From Lagopus muta (taxonomy: Eukaryota; Chordata; Aves; Galliformes; Phasianidae), in the NCBI RefSeq assembly GCF_023343835.1, contig NC_064447.1, positions 2,542,001 through 2,606,000 on the forward strand: a DNA stretch of 64,000 bases, read 5' to 3'. Shown piece by piece: positions 39,501 through 51,058 of the stretch (positions within the stretch are counted from its first letter, which is position 1; each line of letters begins with the position of its first letter). Both the position numbers and the translations under genes were made by a program. A model generated the notes under the pieces. It made no database searches, was not told the DNA's origin, and was given only the letters and a program-made list of their open reading frames with translations.

Positions 39501-41877
39501 ACCAACAGCTGTGTTGCAAGCAGAGCTCCTGCCAGCAGCTTGGGGTCTGCAGCCCTGCCCTGCCCAGGACCCAAGCAGCTTTGTGGGCCTCCCCTTGCTG
39601 GGCTCGGCCTCCCTGTTCACTGCCTGGCTCCCTGCTCCCTCCCAGATACGCGAAGCATCTCTGCACCAGGCCCATCCAACAGGCGCTCCGCTGCCATTCC
39701 CACCTCCACCTACAGCGGCTGCCCCAAAGCACAGCCCAGAGCCCTGCCAAGGGTTGTGCCCATGGATCCCAGCTGAGCACAGCGCTGGAATCGTCATCCC
39801 TTGGCCCTGTGCTGCCCCGCAGCTCTTACATCAGCTCCTTGAGGCTGCAGTTCTGCGCCAGCGCCTCTGCTAACTTCTTTGCACCGTGGGCACCGATGGA
39901 GTTTTTCTGAAGGCTGCAAGGGAGAGGAGCCAGGAGCATCAGCCAGCCCCAGACACAGCTCCATCAGTGGCACATTGTCCCCTCCCTCCCCTGTGCACTG
40001 CTCTCAGCTCTGGCAGCGCTCTTCCCCCCTACGTGCACCCTGAGGACATTTCAGGTCAGGAAATAGGTGCCTGAAGGACTGGTCCACGAGGCTGTGACAG
40101 TTTCTTTGCTATCAGGGGTGGCATGGGGACAGTAAACTGGGGAAAAGCACAGGGAGACGTGGCCAAGCCTGAACCAGCACAGGGTCTGCTGGTGGCTGGG
40201 GGAGCAGGGGGTCACTCACTGCAGGGTTATCAGCCTGCGGTTGGTCAGCAGAGCCTCAGCCAGGGCCGTGGCACCCTCCTCCTTGATCACATTGTGCTGC
40301 AGGCTGCAAGGAGAGAGCAAACTGCAAGTGAGTGCTGGGCAGGAGGCATCTCTAACCACAGCACCCACCTGGACACACACACATGCCCCGGACTAGAGCG
40401 GTGCTGGGTGAGCAGGATCCCACTGCTGCTGCACTGAGGGGTTCCCAGTTTCACTGTGCACAACAGGGTCTGCTTTCCTGTTGTGCTGCCCTGCATCCCA
40501 GTGGTGATTTAAGACCCCTCTGATTGAGGGCTTGAGGTTGTGCCTGGATCCCACAACTCACAACACCAAGATGAGGGCTGTGGACAGCCTGCCCCATGCC
40601 TCTTCTCCTGCTGGTGCTGCAGACTTACTTCAGAGAGAGCAGGACTTGGTTTTTTTTCAGTGCATCAGCCAATGCTTTCGCTCCCGACGAGCCGATGGAG
40701 TTGCTTCGCAGGCTGAGGCAAGGCAGGGGAGAGAGGAGCAGAAAGGATGAGGTTAGGATGGGGGTAGAGAAGCAAGAGCAGCAGCTGTCTGCCTGCTCTG
40801 GGATGTCCCAGCAGTTTGCTCCTTCAGCCACAGGGCTGACTTCCCCTCACCCCCAGGCTGGTAGTGCCCAGCTGTCAATCTGATATTATTAACAAGCCCA
40901 CATGAAGGGACTGTGAGCAGCCAGTGGGTTCTGCTGCCCTGGGACACAGCTGGGTGTCGTTCCCAGCTTGGCCAGGTGGGATTTGGCTCTACAGGAGCTA
41001 TGTGGTTCAGAAGGGGTAGCACTTACTCCAGCGCTGTCAAGCTCCTGTTCACCATCAGCGACCTGGCCAGTGCTTTGGCACCTTTATTGCAGATCTGATT
41101 TTCTGCCAGGCTGTCCGGAAAAAGAAAGCAAGAGTCTGTCATGGGAGAAAGAGGCTCTCACAACCCCTGTGTGTCTGCAAGCAGAGGGCAGCATCAGGTT
41201 GGTTTGTGGTACAGCCATGCTTGCATCACTTGCAGGTGTGCTCTGCTGGGGGGTGGGATTGCAGGGACAAGTTGGAGGGTTTCTGAACTTCACATTAATT
41301 AATGAAGTGAACAAGGGAGCTGCCCAGATCACAGCACAGGGGGCTCTATGCACAGCCACAGACACAGGAGGGGAGATGGGAAATTGGAGACACATCTGCT
41401 GGGGGCAACACATCTCCAGGCATCAGCTGGTCTAACCTGAGCCTGGAGTGCCCAGCAGTCACAGCCCCGGGAGGCGGTGTATCAGAACAAGCAATCTGTG
41501 CTTGCTACCCAAATTACAGGTTTAAGAACAGCAAGGAGGCAGGAGGCTGGCTGAAAATAGCTGGGGTGGGTGGCACGGTCAGGGCTTGGGGTGAATCAGC
41601 CTGCACAAGGGGTGGGCGCAGGGCTGCTGATGGCAGCTGTGCTGGGGAACCAGCAGACAGCAGGGGTGAAGTGAAGGAGGCTGAGGGGCAGGGCTGTCCT
41701 TTTCACCCAGCAGCTGGTGGGAGCCGACTGGGTGGCCCCTTGCCCTGGTTCTGCTCTGCAGTTACTCATTCCACCTGGGCCAGGTCCTACCTGAGCCTCT
41801 GGATCTGGCAGTCCTTCACGCTCAGCACGCTGCCTAGCAGCTCCATCACGTTGTCCTTAAACTGGTTATTGTCCAGC
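36600..41877 (-). repeat. NLRC3: NLRC3 leucine-rich-repeat exon array (15 exons)
   Basis: Each exon encodes one LRR. Thirteen are exactly 84 bases (28 residues), the first is 87, and the last is 91 including the stop. All internal introns interrupt the codon after its second base, so any 84-base exon could be lost or duplicated without a frameshift. Typical repeats read LQENAIGDEG-AALA-ALKVN and LQSNSISNTGVSALTAAL. Introns range from about 70 bases (36888-36959) to 864 bases (38260-39123) and hold nothing recognisable. Confidence 0.95.
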
Positions 41878-44800
41878 CTGGAGGAAATGGAAGGAAAGAG
41901 CAAAAGCAAAGAGAACAAAAAGTGAGGAAAGAACTATTTGTGACCGCGTGGGGACACAGCTGTCCTGTGACATCTGCCCTTAGGTGGAAAAACTGAGGTG
42001 CAGAAGCAGAGTTGACTTCCCCAGGACTGCGGAGCTGTAACAGTGCCATCCCCAGGACATCTTTCTGCTGCTGGGCAGCACTGGTGGGCCCGCATCTCCC
42101 ACAGGCACCGGGGAGTTTGAGCAACACGTGGAGCAGCCCAGTGTCCCTGCTCGCTTCTCTGTTCCACTGCGACCCACCTGAGGCTGTGGCAGAAGAGGAG
42201 CTGGGGGAGCAGGCTCTTGCAGATGTTGTAAGTGAGGCAGTTGGAGAGGTTGGTCTCCTCCACGCAGACGTCAGAGACCTGCAGGAGGTACGCCAGGGCA
42301 GAGCAGTTCACTGGCGTGAGCATCCCTGCCAGGCTCTCGTTCTTCATCGCTTCCTCCACGGCCTTAGCAATCTCCGCGTGCTGAATCTCGTGCAGGCAGT
42401 GCACGGTGTTCACCGTCTGCGAGGAGATAACGTAGTTTGTGTTGAGGCAGCCCTGCAGGAAGCTGATGGCTTGGTTCCTGTAGCTGTTATGCTCATCCTT
42501 CACCAGGAGCCAGCCGGAGAGCAGCTGGTTCACCTGCGGAGAGAGCAGCCCGGAGAGGAACCGCACGAAGATATCGAGCTGCCCGTCCTCAGCCTGCAGC
42601 GACCTCTGAACGGCGCTCTTGAAGTGGTTGAGGAAGCCCAGCTTGGGCCAGGACATCCCGCTCTCCGTGAAGAGGTCGAATATCGCCCGCTTGGCAGCGG
42701 TGTAATAATAAATAGCTGCTAAAAACTCCTGTATGGTTAAGTGGGAGAAATAATAGGCCGTGGAGGATTGCATGTCCTCTTTGAGTAAGAGTCTGCTGCA
42801 CAAACTGCTGTGCAGCAAGGAGAGGTCTATGCCGTACGTCTTCATGTCCTGCTCGTAGAACACGTGCTTCCGTTTGAGCAGCCCATAGAAGGCCAGCCTG
42901 CCCAAGCTGCCCATCACTTTCTTGCTGTTGTTCACAGCTTGCTCGATCCTGAGGGTTTCTCTCTGCCTTTCTGGCCAGTCGCTGCTCAAAGCCATTTTAA
43001 AATAATAGGAATAGATTTCTGACAAGGTCTTAGGAGCAACTGTCATTTCTTGGGGTTGACCGGCGCTGTTTTTTAGGTAATAACCAATTGAAGAGCCGTA
43101 AATCCTGCAAAATCCAGGAACTGTGCACATGATGTGCAAAGATCTGTTAGCCTTGATGTGATGCAGAACCTGGCTGGATAAGTCTCTGTTGTCAAGGAAC
43201 ATCTGGTCCAAGAAGTCTTTCATCTCTGCAGCCCTGAAGCCCCGTATTTCCGTCATGCGGTCTATGAGCCCGCCGGGGATCTGGCTGGCTGCTGCAGGCC
43301 GAGAGGTGACCCAGACAGAAGCCTCCTGTAGCAGGTTGCCTCGTATGATGTTGGTGATCAGGTTGTCCACTTGAATCTCCTTTTTGGGATCGGTGCAGGC
43401 AACCGTGTTGGAAAAATCCAAAGGGGTCTTAAACTCATCCAAGCCGTCGAGGATGAGCAGCGTCCTGGCAGCTCCCGTGGAGATGCAGTTGGGTTCGGTG
43501 ATGTGGGGGAACGAGGAGCGGATGAGCCTCTCGGCAGAGAGCTTCTCGTAGGTGTTGAGCTCCCGGAAGGTGAGTGGCAGCACGAACATGATGTCCCTGT
43601 TGATCAAGCCCTTTGTCCAGCGACCAACAAACAGCTTCACCAGCGTGCTTTTGCCGATCCCAGCCACCCCCGTGGTCACAGAGATCCGCGGGGGGATGCT
43701 GACCTTGGACAGGGGCAAGAAGAGCTTCTCTAAAGGGATGCTCTTGGATACGTTTTGTAGGCCTTTGGTCATTTCCATCTGCAGGATGTCGTGCTCCTTC
43801 TGCTGGATGTCAGTCAAGCCCTCCACTAGCAGCAGGTTTGTGAGGCGCTGGAGGGAACCTATCTCCAAGCTGTTCTCATAGAAGCTTTGGAGGCTCTCCA
43901 GATGTTTCTGCACCATCGGTTCTGCACAGAGAGAAATGAAACAGGAGGTAAGGAGAAGAACCACAGATGAGAGATGCAGACACTCCCATGAGGAGGGGAA
44001 ACCTCATAGACCCTTACCTGGGCAGGAAGGTGCTGGGGATCTGACCAGCCTCACCTTCAGCCTCTGCTCACCCCTATAGGTCCAGAAACCTGTTTAAACT
44101 CAGGCCCGAACCTCTAACACCTGCCTGAGCTACATTTAGGAGTGCATGTCTACAGGTCCATCACATCTGTGCCTGCTGGTCTGGATCCTGACCCATGAGC
44201 TGTTTTTCCAGCTTGTCCTCAGACCCGCTTCATCACTGTGCACTCACCTGGTGGTCACTGGCCTCTTCATGACTCTGGCTGTCCTTGCTAGCCTTGATCC
44301 TGACCTGTGGCTCAACCTCAGCCCTGCCTCATCACCACCCGAACCCCAGCAAGTTATTTATGCTGATAAAAAGTGTGATGTGAAACGGGACTCTGGGGGA
44401 GCAGAAGCTGGTGTTTGGGGCTGCCAGCTCCGATTAAGGAGCAGAGATGTCTCAGAGCTAGGGTGTAAGCCCGGAGGCAGCAGATCAGCACTGCTGAGAT
44501 GTTCTGCTTGCTTTCCCCCCTTCTCAAGCTGCTCAGAGAAGCGTGCCAGAGCGGGCAGGAGGAATAGTCCCTGAGGCCTGGCATGGCTCCTGTCATCTCC
44601 GTGTGCATCTCAAGGTGCTCCAGCAAATGCCAGGGCAGGCACGTTGACACCCCACATCCCACCCGTCGTGGGCTGCCTACCATAGACAGTGATGTGGAGG
44701 TAAAGCTGGGAATTGGTGGTCTCGATGAAGCTCTGCAGGGACTGGGAGGCATGGCTGCCCTTGCCAGCCAGGATGTCCACCACGGCCCTCACCTGCTCGG

Positions 44801-45048
44801 GCAGGGAGCTCGCCTCCTGCGCCCGGCCAGCCTCCTCCACTGTGAGGAGGTCCAGCCTCTGCAGGTGGCCGATGATCTCCTCCAGGAACTGTGGTGAGAT
44901 GGACCTCATCAGCTGCCTCCGGTAGCGACTGATCCAAGCCTCTGCAGGAGAGGAGAGCAGGAGAGCAGCGGCTCGTGCAATCCCTGGGCACGCTGCTCGG
45001 CAGCTTTCCATGTCTGTGCTGCTGCCCTGGGCACCACTCACCTTCCAT
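36600..45048 (-). CDS. NLRC3: NLRC3, NOD-like receptor with CARD-like, NACHT and LRR domains
   Basis: NLRC3 is a cytosolic NLR that dampens STING, TRAF6/NF-kB and T-cell signalling in mammals. Coding exons, 5' to 3': 45048-45042, 44941-44681, 43921-42178, 41877-41791, 41110-41027, 40712-40629, 40303-40220, 39913-39830, 39474-39391, 39207-39124, 38259-38176, 38084-38001, 37838-37755, 37498-37415, 37299-37216, 37042-36959, 36888-36805, 36690-36600. Total 3282 bases, 1093 aa, every junction GT-AG and in phase. A CARD-like domain spans residues 3-89. NACHT follows, with Walker A GVAGIGKST at about 174-182 and Walker B LLILDGLDE from about 244. LRRs run from 672 to the end. The order of LRRs matches mammalian NLRC3 one for one. 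The start ATG (45046-45048) splits from the CARD exon after seven coding bases; its Kozak context is weak at -3 but has +4 G. The last exon ends CVVVV before TGA. 5' UTR exons were not identified. Confidence 0.96.
41111..41790 (-). other. NLRC3: NLRC3 intron between LRR exons 1 and 2
   Basis: A 680-base GT-AG intron. No repeat or exon is recognised in it. A small AT palindrome (attaattaat) lies near 41296. Confidence 0.85.
42178..43921 (-). other. NLRC3: NLRC3 large NACHT exon (1744 bases)
   Basis: One exon encodes residues 90-671: the linker, the NACHT ATPase domain and the winged-helix/helical region up to the first LRR. The P-loop (IGKST) and Asp-rich Walker B (LDGLDE) are intact, as are LPLTFRELN and the sensor-like TSRPAA. 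Nucleotide binding should therefore be possible. Family-specific blocks PLDFSNTVACTDPKKE and FDLFTESGMSWPKLGFLNHF support NLRC3 rather than another NLR. The exon starts after 'ctctgtgcag' and ends at CTCAG|GTGGGT. Confidence 0.96.
43922..44680 (-). other. NLRC3: NLRC3 intron between CARD and NACHT exons
   Basis: A 759-base GT-AG intron (donor GTAGGC). Nothing recognisable is inside it. Confidence 0.85.
44681..44941 (-). other. NLRC3: NLRC3 CARD-like exon (261 bases)
   Basis: It encodes about 87 residues: helical segments with alternating Leu/Ile and charged residues, including EEIIGHLQRLDLLTVEEAGR, then EQVRAVVDILAGKGSHASQS and SQLYLHITVY. The pattern is that of a death-fold CARD (Leu-rich helices, the DLLT turn, the LAGKG segment). 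It follows a 100-base intron and a tiny start exon coding only Met-Glu and one base. Human NLRC3 keeps the LAGKGS segment, but the rest of its N-terminus is hard to read as a CARD. Confidence 0.88.
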
Positions 45049-47861
45049 CAGAGGCGTCCCGTGGCATCGGCGGTGCTGGGGCGACGAGCACAGTGTTCAC
45101 AGCAGTGCAGACTTCAGCCTGCACCCACCACCGTCCCATGGACCGCGCGGCAGGCAGCACGTCAGCCCAGGCTCCTGCTGCCACACTCAGCCTTTATCCA
45201 TCCTGCTGCAGGAACAAGAGGAGAAACACGGTGGGGAGCCGCCTCGAGCTGGCACTGCCCTCCCCACCACCAGCATGCCTGTGCTTGGCTTTGCCCTACG
45301 TCGTCCTCTGATGCTAAAATCCACCAGCATTCGTCTTGGCTTCTGGCTCGGGTCAAGCAGGAGATCAGATTGCTGTGTGCTCAGCCAGGGCAGAGCCCAT
45401 CATGCTGCAGCATCCCTGCCTGCCTGCCCACACCTCGCATCCCACAGGCTTGGTGCCTTCCCCAGCACCACTTTGCAGGTGCCTTTCTCAGGCATGCTGT
45501 GGCTGTGCTAACTGCTCATACAGTGACAGCTCCCTGCCATCTGCAGAGCACCTGGCAAGTGTCTGGGTGCCAGCATCATCACCTGCAGGCCAGCAGGACT
45601 GCAAACTGAGAATTTCCTTTGTGTTGTAAAGGAAGTTGTGGGGCAGCAGCAGCAGAATGACAGAGGGCCCGTTTCAGTTTCAAAGCTACCTACGTCCAGG
45701 GCCAGCATCGCAGCGAGCAGCTCGGTGGCAAACACCACATCCTGTTGCAGAGCTCTGCAGACACTCAATTTCAGCAGCACTGGTGAATCACTACACAGTG
45801 CAGCACTTACCTGCTCCCTCTCCCTTCTCTGCTGCAGATGAGTGCCAAACCACTCACCTCTTGCTGGTTTGTAAGTGCATGGCAGCCCTGTGCACCAGGG
45901 CTGTGCAGATCCGTGCCATTTCACCCCAAAGTGTGCCAGGCTCTGCCAGGAGGATTGCAGGTGGAGCTGTTTGCCCAAACCCACTCCTGAGCAAACTTCA
46001 GTGATGCTGCCTTGCCAGCAGGCACAGCAAGCTCTCATTTTCTTTGCTCTAACAAACCTGACCTCTTCCAGGGGAAAAGCATAAATGTCACTCAGAGCAA
46101 GAGAACCTGGTGGAGTTTATCATCCACGGTACAAAGTGAGGATGCTCGGGGCACCCTCTTTGCAGTCTCTCCCGTTCATCCTCTTGCCAGGAGATCCATG
46201 TATGACTTATATGCTCCTCCTCAGCTGCCCAGCTCTGACCCCTGGCTGTAGAGCTCTGCGCTCCCCGCTGGTCCCCCTTCCTCAGCTGCCTCTCTTTTCA
46301 TCCCCCAGGCAGCCCTGTGATCAATTAAGATATTGGCATAAATTAAACAAGCTCAGTGAGAATTCGTTGTGAAATTATCACTCTTTAATGTCTTCTGGTC
46401 TCTAACCGGCCTGGAAGCTTCCATTAAATCTTTGCACACAGGAGTCCCTGGGTTTCTCATCTTCACTCTGCACCCAGTAACGTGGCCAAAATGAAAGGGT
46501 TTCTGCTGCCTACAGGCATGTTTCCTTGTCATCCTCCAAAACATGGTTGGCTGGCTGAGAAAAGCCCTTTGATGGCGGAGAACTTGCTCTAAGGCCAGAG
46601 GTTATTTAATCATGCCTCCTGGTGCTACATCAAAATGGAATCCTGCTGCTACAAAACCAGCAGCCGCGGCTCAGCTCAGCTGAAGGCATCTGACAAAAAG
46701 AAGAAAGCAGCAGAAGAAATGATGCAGAGGCAGCATTTTTCTTTTTTTTTCTACTTTCTGTATAAAAGTTTGCCGTGACTGCAGCTCCAGGGCTGGTTCA
46801 CTCCTGGGGCCCAGGTAGGTGACAGTGATACGTATCTACACGGGCCAGGAAGCTGCAAACAGCTGCAGCAGTGGGGACCCAGCCATGCCGTGGGGCTGCG
46901 CTGCCTCCAGAGGGATCCTGCATTGCTGGGGGGTGTCCCAGGAGGGGAACCACCAGACATGGGGCTGTGGGGACACAGGGACCATTGGGGTGAGCGGGGA
47001 GGCAATGTGTGGGGATGCTTCTGCTGGCAGTCCGGGGGCACAGCAGTGTGTGTGGAGTGGTTTGCTTGTCTTGCGACAGAAAATTCATTCATCTGAGGAT
47101 GTCTGGTCAGTACCTGTCTGTTCTCTTAGCAGAGCTGAGGCAGTACCTCCTACATCACACCTGGGAGCAGAGGGACACAGCCAAGCAGCCCTACTGCTGC
47201 CACATCTCAGTGCCCTGCATTCTGCGCCTGGCACCAGAACGTGTGAGCAAGACGTGCCTGCTTCTGCTCATCTTTGGCTCTGTGGAGGTACGCTCGTATT
47301 CCTGAAAGGCCAGTGTGGAACTAAAAAAACTCTCTGAAGGGTTCGTGATGAGGGATGGGGCTGGGATGGTGGCAGCAGGAGGGCGGCTGGAGGTAGCAGC
47401 CTCGTGATGCTCTCTGCTGCTCCCGGCCTCCAGGGTCTTCCTCCTGTGATGGGGATGCAGCACCCATCCTGCCCCAGGACGAGGGTGCTGGGTGCCACTT
47501 GCTGCTCTGTGCTGGTAGAGGCAGGATGCTGCGTGCCTCATCGAAGCCATAAAACCCTGCAGCTCCAGGCTGCACTGCTCAGCCCCAAACCCTCCTGCAA
47601 CAGCCATGCTGTCAGTGTGCGGTCGTGTTCTCAGCACACCCACCAGGGGTTGGGGCTCCTGCGCACACAGCAGGCCTGGTAGAGCCTTCTATGTGTGGTT
47701 TGAGTGAGCGAGGTGCAGAGCTGTGCTGCCTGGGGAGCTGCTCCGTGCTGCTGGGAGGGACTGGTGCAGCGCGGAGCCTTTGTAGGCACCAGGCTGCCCA
47801 CACATGGGAAACAATGGAAAATGGCTGAGCTGCAGTATTTAGGTACGTTACAAAGCTTCTC

Positions 47862-47938
47862 TTGCAGGGGAGTTGGAGTAGATGACCTTTAAAGGTCCCT
47901 TCCAGCTCAAACAATTGTGTGATTCTACAGTTCTATGC
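47862..47938 (+). repeat. CR1 LINE 3' terminus (sense)
   Basis: It contains 'gagttggagtagatgacctt' followed by 'taaaggtcccttccagctcaaac' and 'attgtgtgattctacagttctatg'. This is a sense CR1 end with its short terminal repeat. Confidence 0.93.
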
Positions 47939-48011
47939 CCTCCCATCTTATCACTGCCGCGCTGGGCCTTGCTGGGTGCTCAGTGAGCTGCAGGCAGGAC
48001 GAGTGCCCTGG

Positions 48012-48042
48012 GCCCTGCATCGAGCCCTGCATCGAGCCCTGC
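48012..48042. repeat. 12-base tandem repeat, 2.6 copies
   Basis: The unit 'gccctgcatcga' is repeated head to tail without change. Confidence 0.9.
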
Positions 48043-50439
48043 TGCTCTCATGCTCACCCTCACCCAGGCACAGCAGCAGAGCAGGCAGCCCATCTCCCAC
48101 CATTTCCTGGTGCATGTCTCAGTGGCATCCTGCTCCTGTGGTCTCGAGGGAGGGTCACATACCCTGTGATACCAGGGACTCACAGCCATAGGAAAAACCA
48201 GTGATGAGCTCAAAAGCCAGAAGCAGGAAAGTGCTCCTGCTAAGGTAACATGGGAGGTGCCAGGAACTCTTGCTGTGAGAGTGGAGATCTCCTCACCAAT
48301 ACATCACTGAGCAGCGCTGGATGCTTCTGTTTTTCCTGCTGCTTAGTTACCGAGCATGGAGGGCAGCTTCCTCAAGAAGCTCAAGAAATGTCCAGGCTGG
48401 TGCCTGCAGCCGCTCTCCTGCTGATGGTTTGAGCAAATCCTCAGGCTCGAGGTGGGCTGCCACCTTTCGGCAGAATGGAAAAGAATTCCACTGAAGCAAC
48501 GAAGCATCTTGTGCATCATACCCAGTGACAGAACCTGCAGATCTGCAGGGGATTCACCCACCTAAGTTTACACGTGGCTTTAAGGTGCTGCCTTATTTTA
48601 ATTTTACTGTTTGGATTTCACGTCATCCAAAACTATTATACCTATAGAATGAGTTTCCTGCCAGCCCTGCACTATGGGAGGACTTTCTCAACAACCAGTG
48701 ATGTCCTGCAGGGACCTGACCATGGCCCAGGACACTCTTCAGCACATACATATGCACAGCTCATGGAAAAGCAGATCCTCTCCCTGTGAGCAGTCCCTGC
48801 TCCTCTTGTGTAGGGGATCTGCTCTCAGGACATCAGCACAAGCACCGAGCACCAGTAGCAAGGTCAGCAAGGCCAGGGTCAGGCTGAGCCCTGACAGGCA
48901 GGCAGAGCTCCGGGTGCTGTGCCCTGGGGACAGAAGCCACAGGCTTTGGTCACAAAGTGCCTGCCCAAAGATGCAGACCCCAAACCTTTAGGGTTTGCAA
49001 GCAAGCAAGCTCTCCAGAAAGAAACTTTTCTGCAACATCGGACATTCTCTGTGCTGTGATCTCCCCAGCCCGCCCCAAATGATGCGTCTGCCCTCAGGTA
49101 AGCCTTCCACTCCACGGTCGAACCACAGGTGCTGCAACAGTGGTGACAGCAGCCAGCCCCTGCCCTGGCTGTCCCACACCTCCTGGGCTCGTGCTCTGAA
49201 GTGCTTACATAAGAGCAGGATTAATCCTCACACAGCAGCTGGGTGGTACCCGACCCACAGCACAGCAAGCCGGGCACAGCCACACTGCTGAGCCAGTCAC
49301 CTCGACCTGCCCTGGTGCCTGAGGTTCACACGTTAGGTTTGGGCATCCCCATGGGCAAAAAGAGCCTGAGGAGGCACTGGGTGCTGAGCCTTCGGCTTCA
49401 CTGTCTGCGCCTGAGCTCTGCAGGGACCCCTGAGGAGGGACACATGGGTGCAGCTCAGCTTTCAAGTTCTGATCGGGCTTCAAGCCAGCTGCAGGAGCCT
49501 TTCTCGCTCTTTGATGCCCCGGGCTCACAAGCAGCATGATGAAATTAAGGATCCTTATCTCATCCTGTTTATGCTATGTAAATAGCATGTTCTATTTACG
49601 CTACATTTCTTTGGCTGTTTTTGAAGAGGAATGAATTCGTCTAAACATCTCTAACATGGGGACAGAGCCACGCTGCACAAGAAGATGCACTGACTCCATG
49701 TACACCCAGCAAACGAGGGAACAGGATTGGTGATGTGGAACAGGTCCCCATCGGTGCCTCATTGCGTAGGAATGCTCTCTAACCTCCCCATCGCTGGCTG
49801 GGAGAAGAGAGCTGGGACATCCTGAACAGCAAAACCGGCACCACAGCAAATGGCTGCCACAGAGAGGGCTGCAGCATCTTGACCCCACGCCGGGCAGCCA
49901 GGTGAATGCCTCTGTCCCCACGTACCCCAGGCCTTACCTTGGCGCTGTGACACCTTCTCCAGGTCCCCGTGCAGGGAGGTCATCCTACTGCAGGTGGGAG
50001 CATCCCCGAGGCCCCTCCATGGCCCCAGAGCTTCGCACTCTCCTTGCCCAGATGTTGGAGCACGAGGTGCAGGATGGAAGCTGTGCTCCTGCCCCTCTGG
50101 GAGCAGTGCCTGGGGAGGTGGGCACCCCGCACGGCACCGTGCCAGCCCCGCTGCTCTCGTCGTTCTCAGCTCTCTCCTCTCCCCTTCCTGCCGTGGGTCT
50201 TGCTCTATCTTCCTTCCTGTGGCTGCTGTGTATGCAAATCAAGTGCAGGCCTAGAAAGAAACCCACAGCCACAGCTGCCACAGCTTGGCCGAGCCGTGTC
50301 CAAATGAAAACAAACCCCCCAAAAGCAACACCACAGGTCGGCCGGTGATGGCAGAGCCCAGGAGCTGCTGCTGCTCAAAGGCCCTTGCAGCCCTGGGGCA
50401 TCCCAGTGCCGTGTGCTCTCATGGCCATGTGGACCAATG

Positions 50440-51058
50440 GTTGTCCATTGGTTGACCGTGAGCCGGCAGGTTGCCCCGGTGGCCAGGAAGGCCAATGGAA
50501 CCCTGGAGGATATTGCAGAGAGGCCAGCAGGCGAGGGAGGTGCTCTCTGCTCTCCTTAGGGAGTTACACTGCACCTTGGGCTGGGCTTCCCAGTTCCAGG
50601 CAGACAGGGAACTGGTGGAGAGAGCCCAATGAAGGGTGCAGAGATGGGGGGCCTGGAGCACATCCTGATGGGGACAGGCTGGGAGCCCTGGGGCTGTTCA
50701 GCTGGGGAAGAGAAGGCTGAGGGGGATCTGATCAGCGCTGATCAATACCTAAAGGCAGGTCAGGAGCATGGGGCTGGGCTCATTTCAGCGCTGCCCAGTG
50801 TCTGGGCAAGGGGCACAAACTGCAGCGCAGGAAATTCCATATGGACAGGAAGAAGGACTTCTTTGAGGGTCCCAGAGCCTGGCACCAGCTGCCCAGAGAG
50901 GTTGTGGAGTTTTCTTCTCTGGAAGAGAATATTCAAATTGTTGTATTGAAAGGAGATATTCAAAACCCAACCTGGGCATTTTCCTGTGCAACTTGCTGAA
51001 GGGAACCTGCTTTGGTGGGCAGCTCCAGAGGTCCCTTCAGTTGTGATTCCACAGCGTA
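50440..51058 (+). repeat. CR1 LINE, long 3' fragment (sense)
   Basis: About 620 bases read in CR1 order. First comes 'ggtggccaggaaggccaatgg', then 'gagatggggggcctggagcac', 'gctgttcagctggggaagag' and 'gaaggctgagggggatctgatc'. After these come 'ggacaggaagaaggacttctttga', 'cccagagaggttgtggagtt' and 'ctccagaggtcccttcagttgtgattc'. It is the longest and best preserved repeat in the window. Its reading frame is decayed, so it cannot move by itself. Confidence 0.95.

Larger units (their letters stand above)
45068..50439. other. Intergenic region between head-to-head NLRC3 and NMRAL1
   Basis: It should hold the NLRC3 promoter and possibly non-coding 5' exons, neither of which I could place. A CR1 3' end lies near 47862, a 12-base tandem repeat at 48012, and an inverted repeat with GATA-like sites near 49550-49600. 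Several open frames of 100-200 codons occur here, but none shows recognisable domains or splice-consistent structure. Confidence 0.65.

Noticed and set aside
44942-45041. Reading the NLRC3 CARD exon upstream into RAAALLLSSP and a Met near 45041
   Set aside because: That stretch is a pyrimidine-rich 3' splice region on the gene strand ending in 'ctcctctcctgcag'. Splicing to ATGGAAG|GTGAGT restores phase and makes the whole coding sequence a multiple of three.
46819-47337. 172-codon open frame between NLRC3 and NMRAL1
   Set aside because: No domain, no codon bias and no splice partners. Several overlapping frames of similar length occur in this GC-rich stretch.
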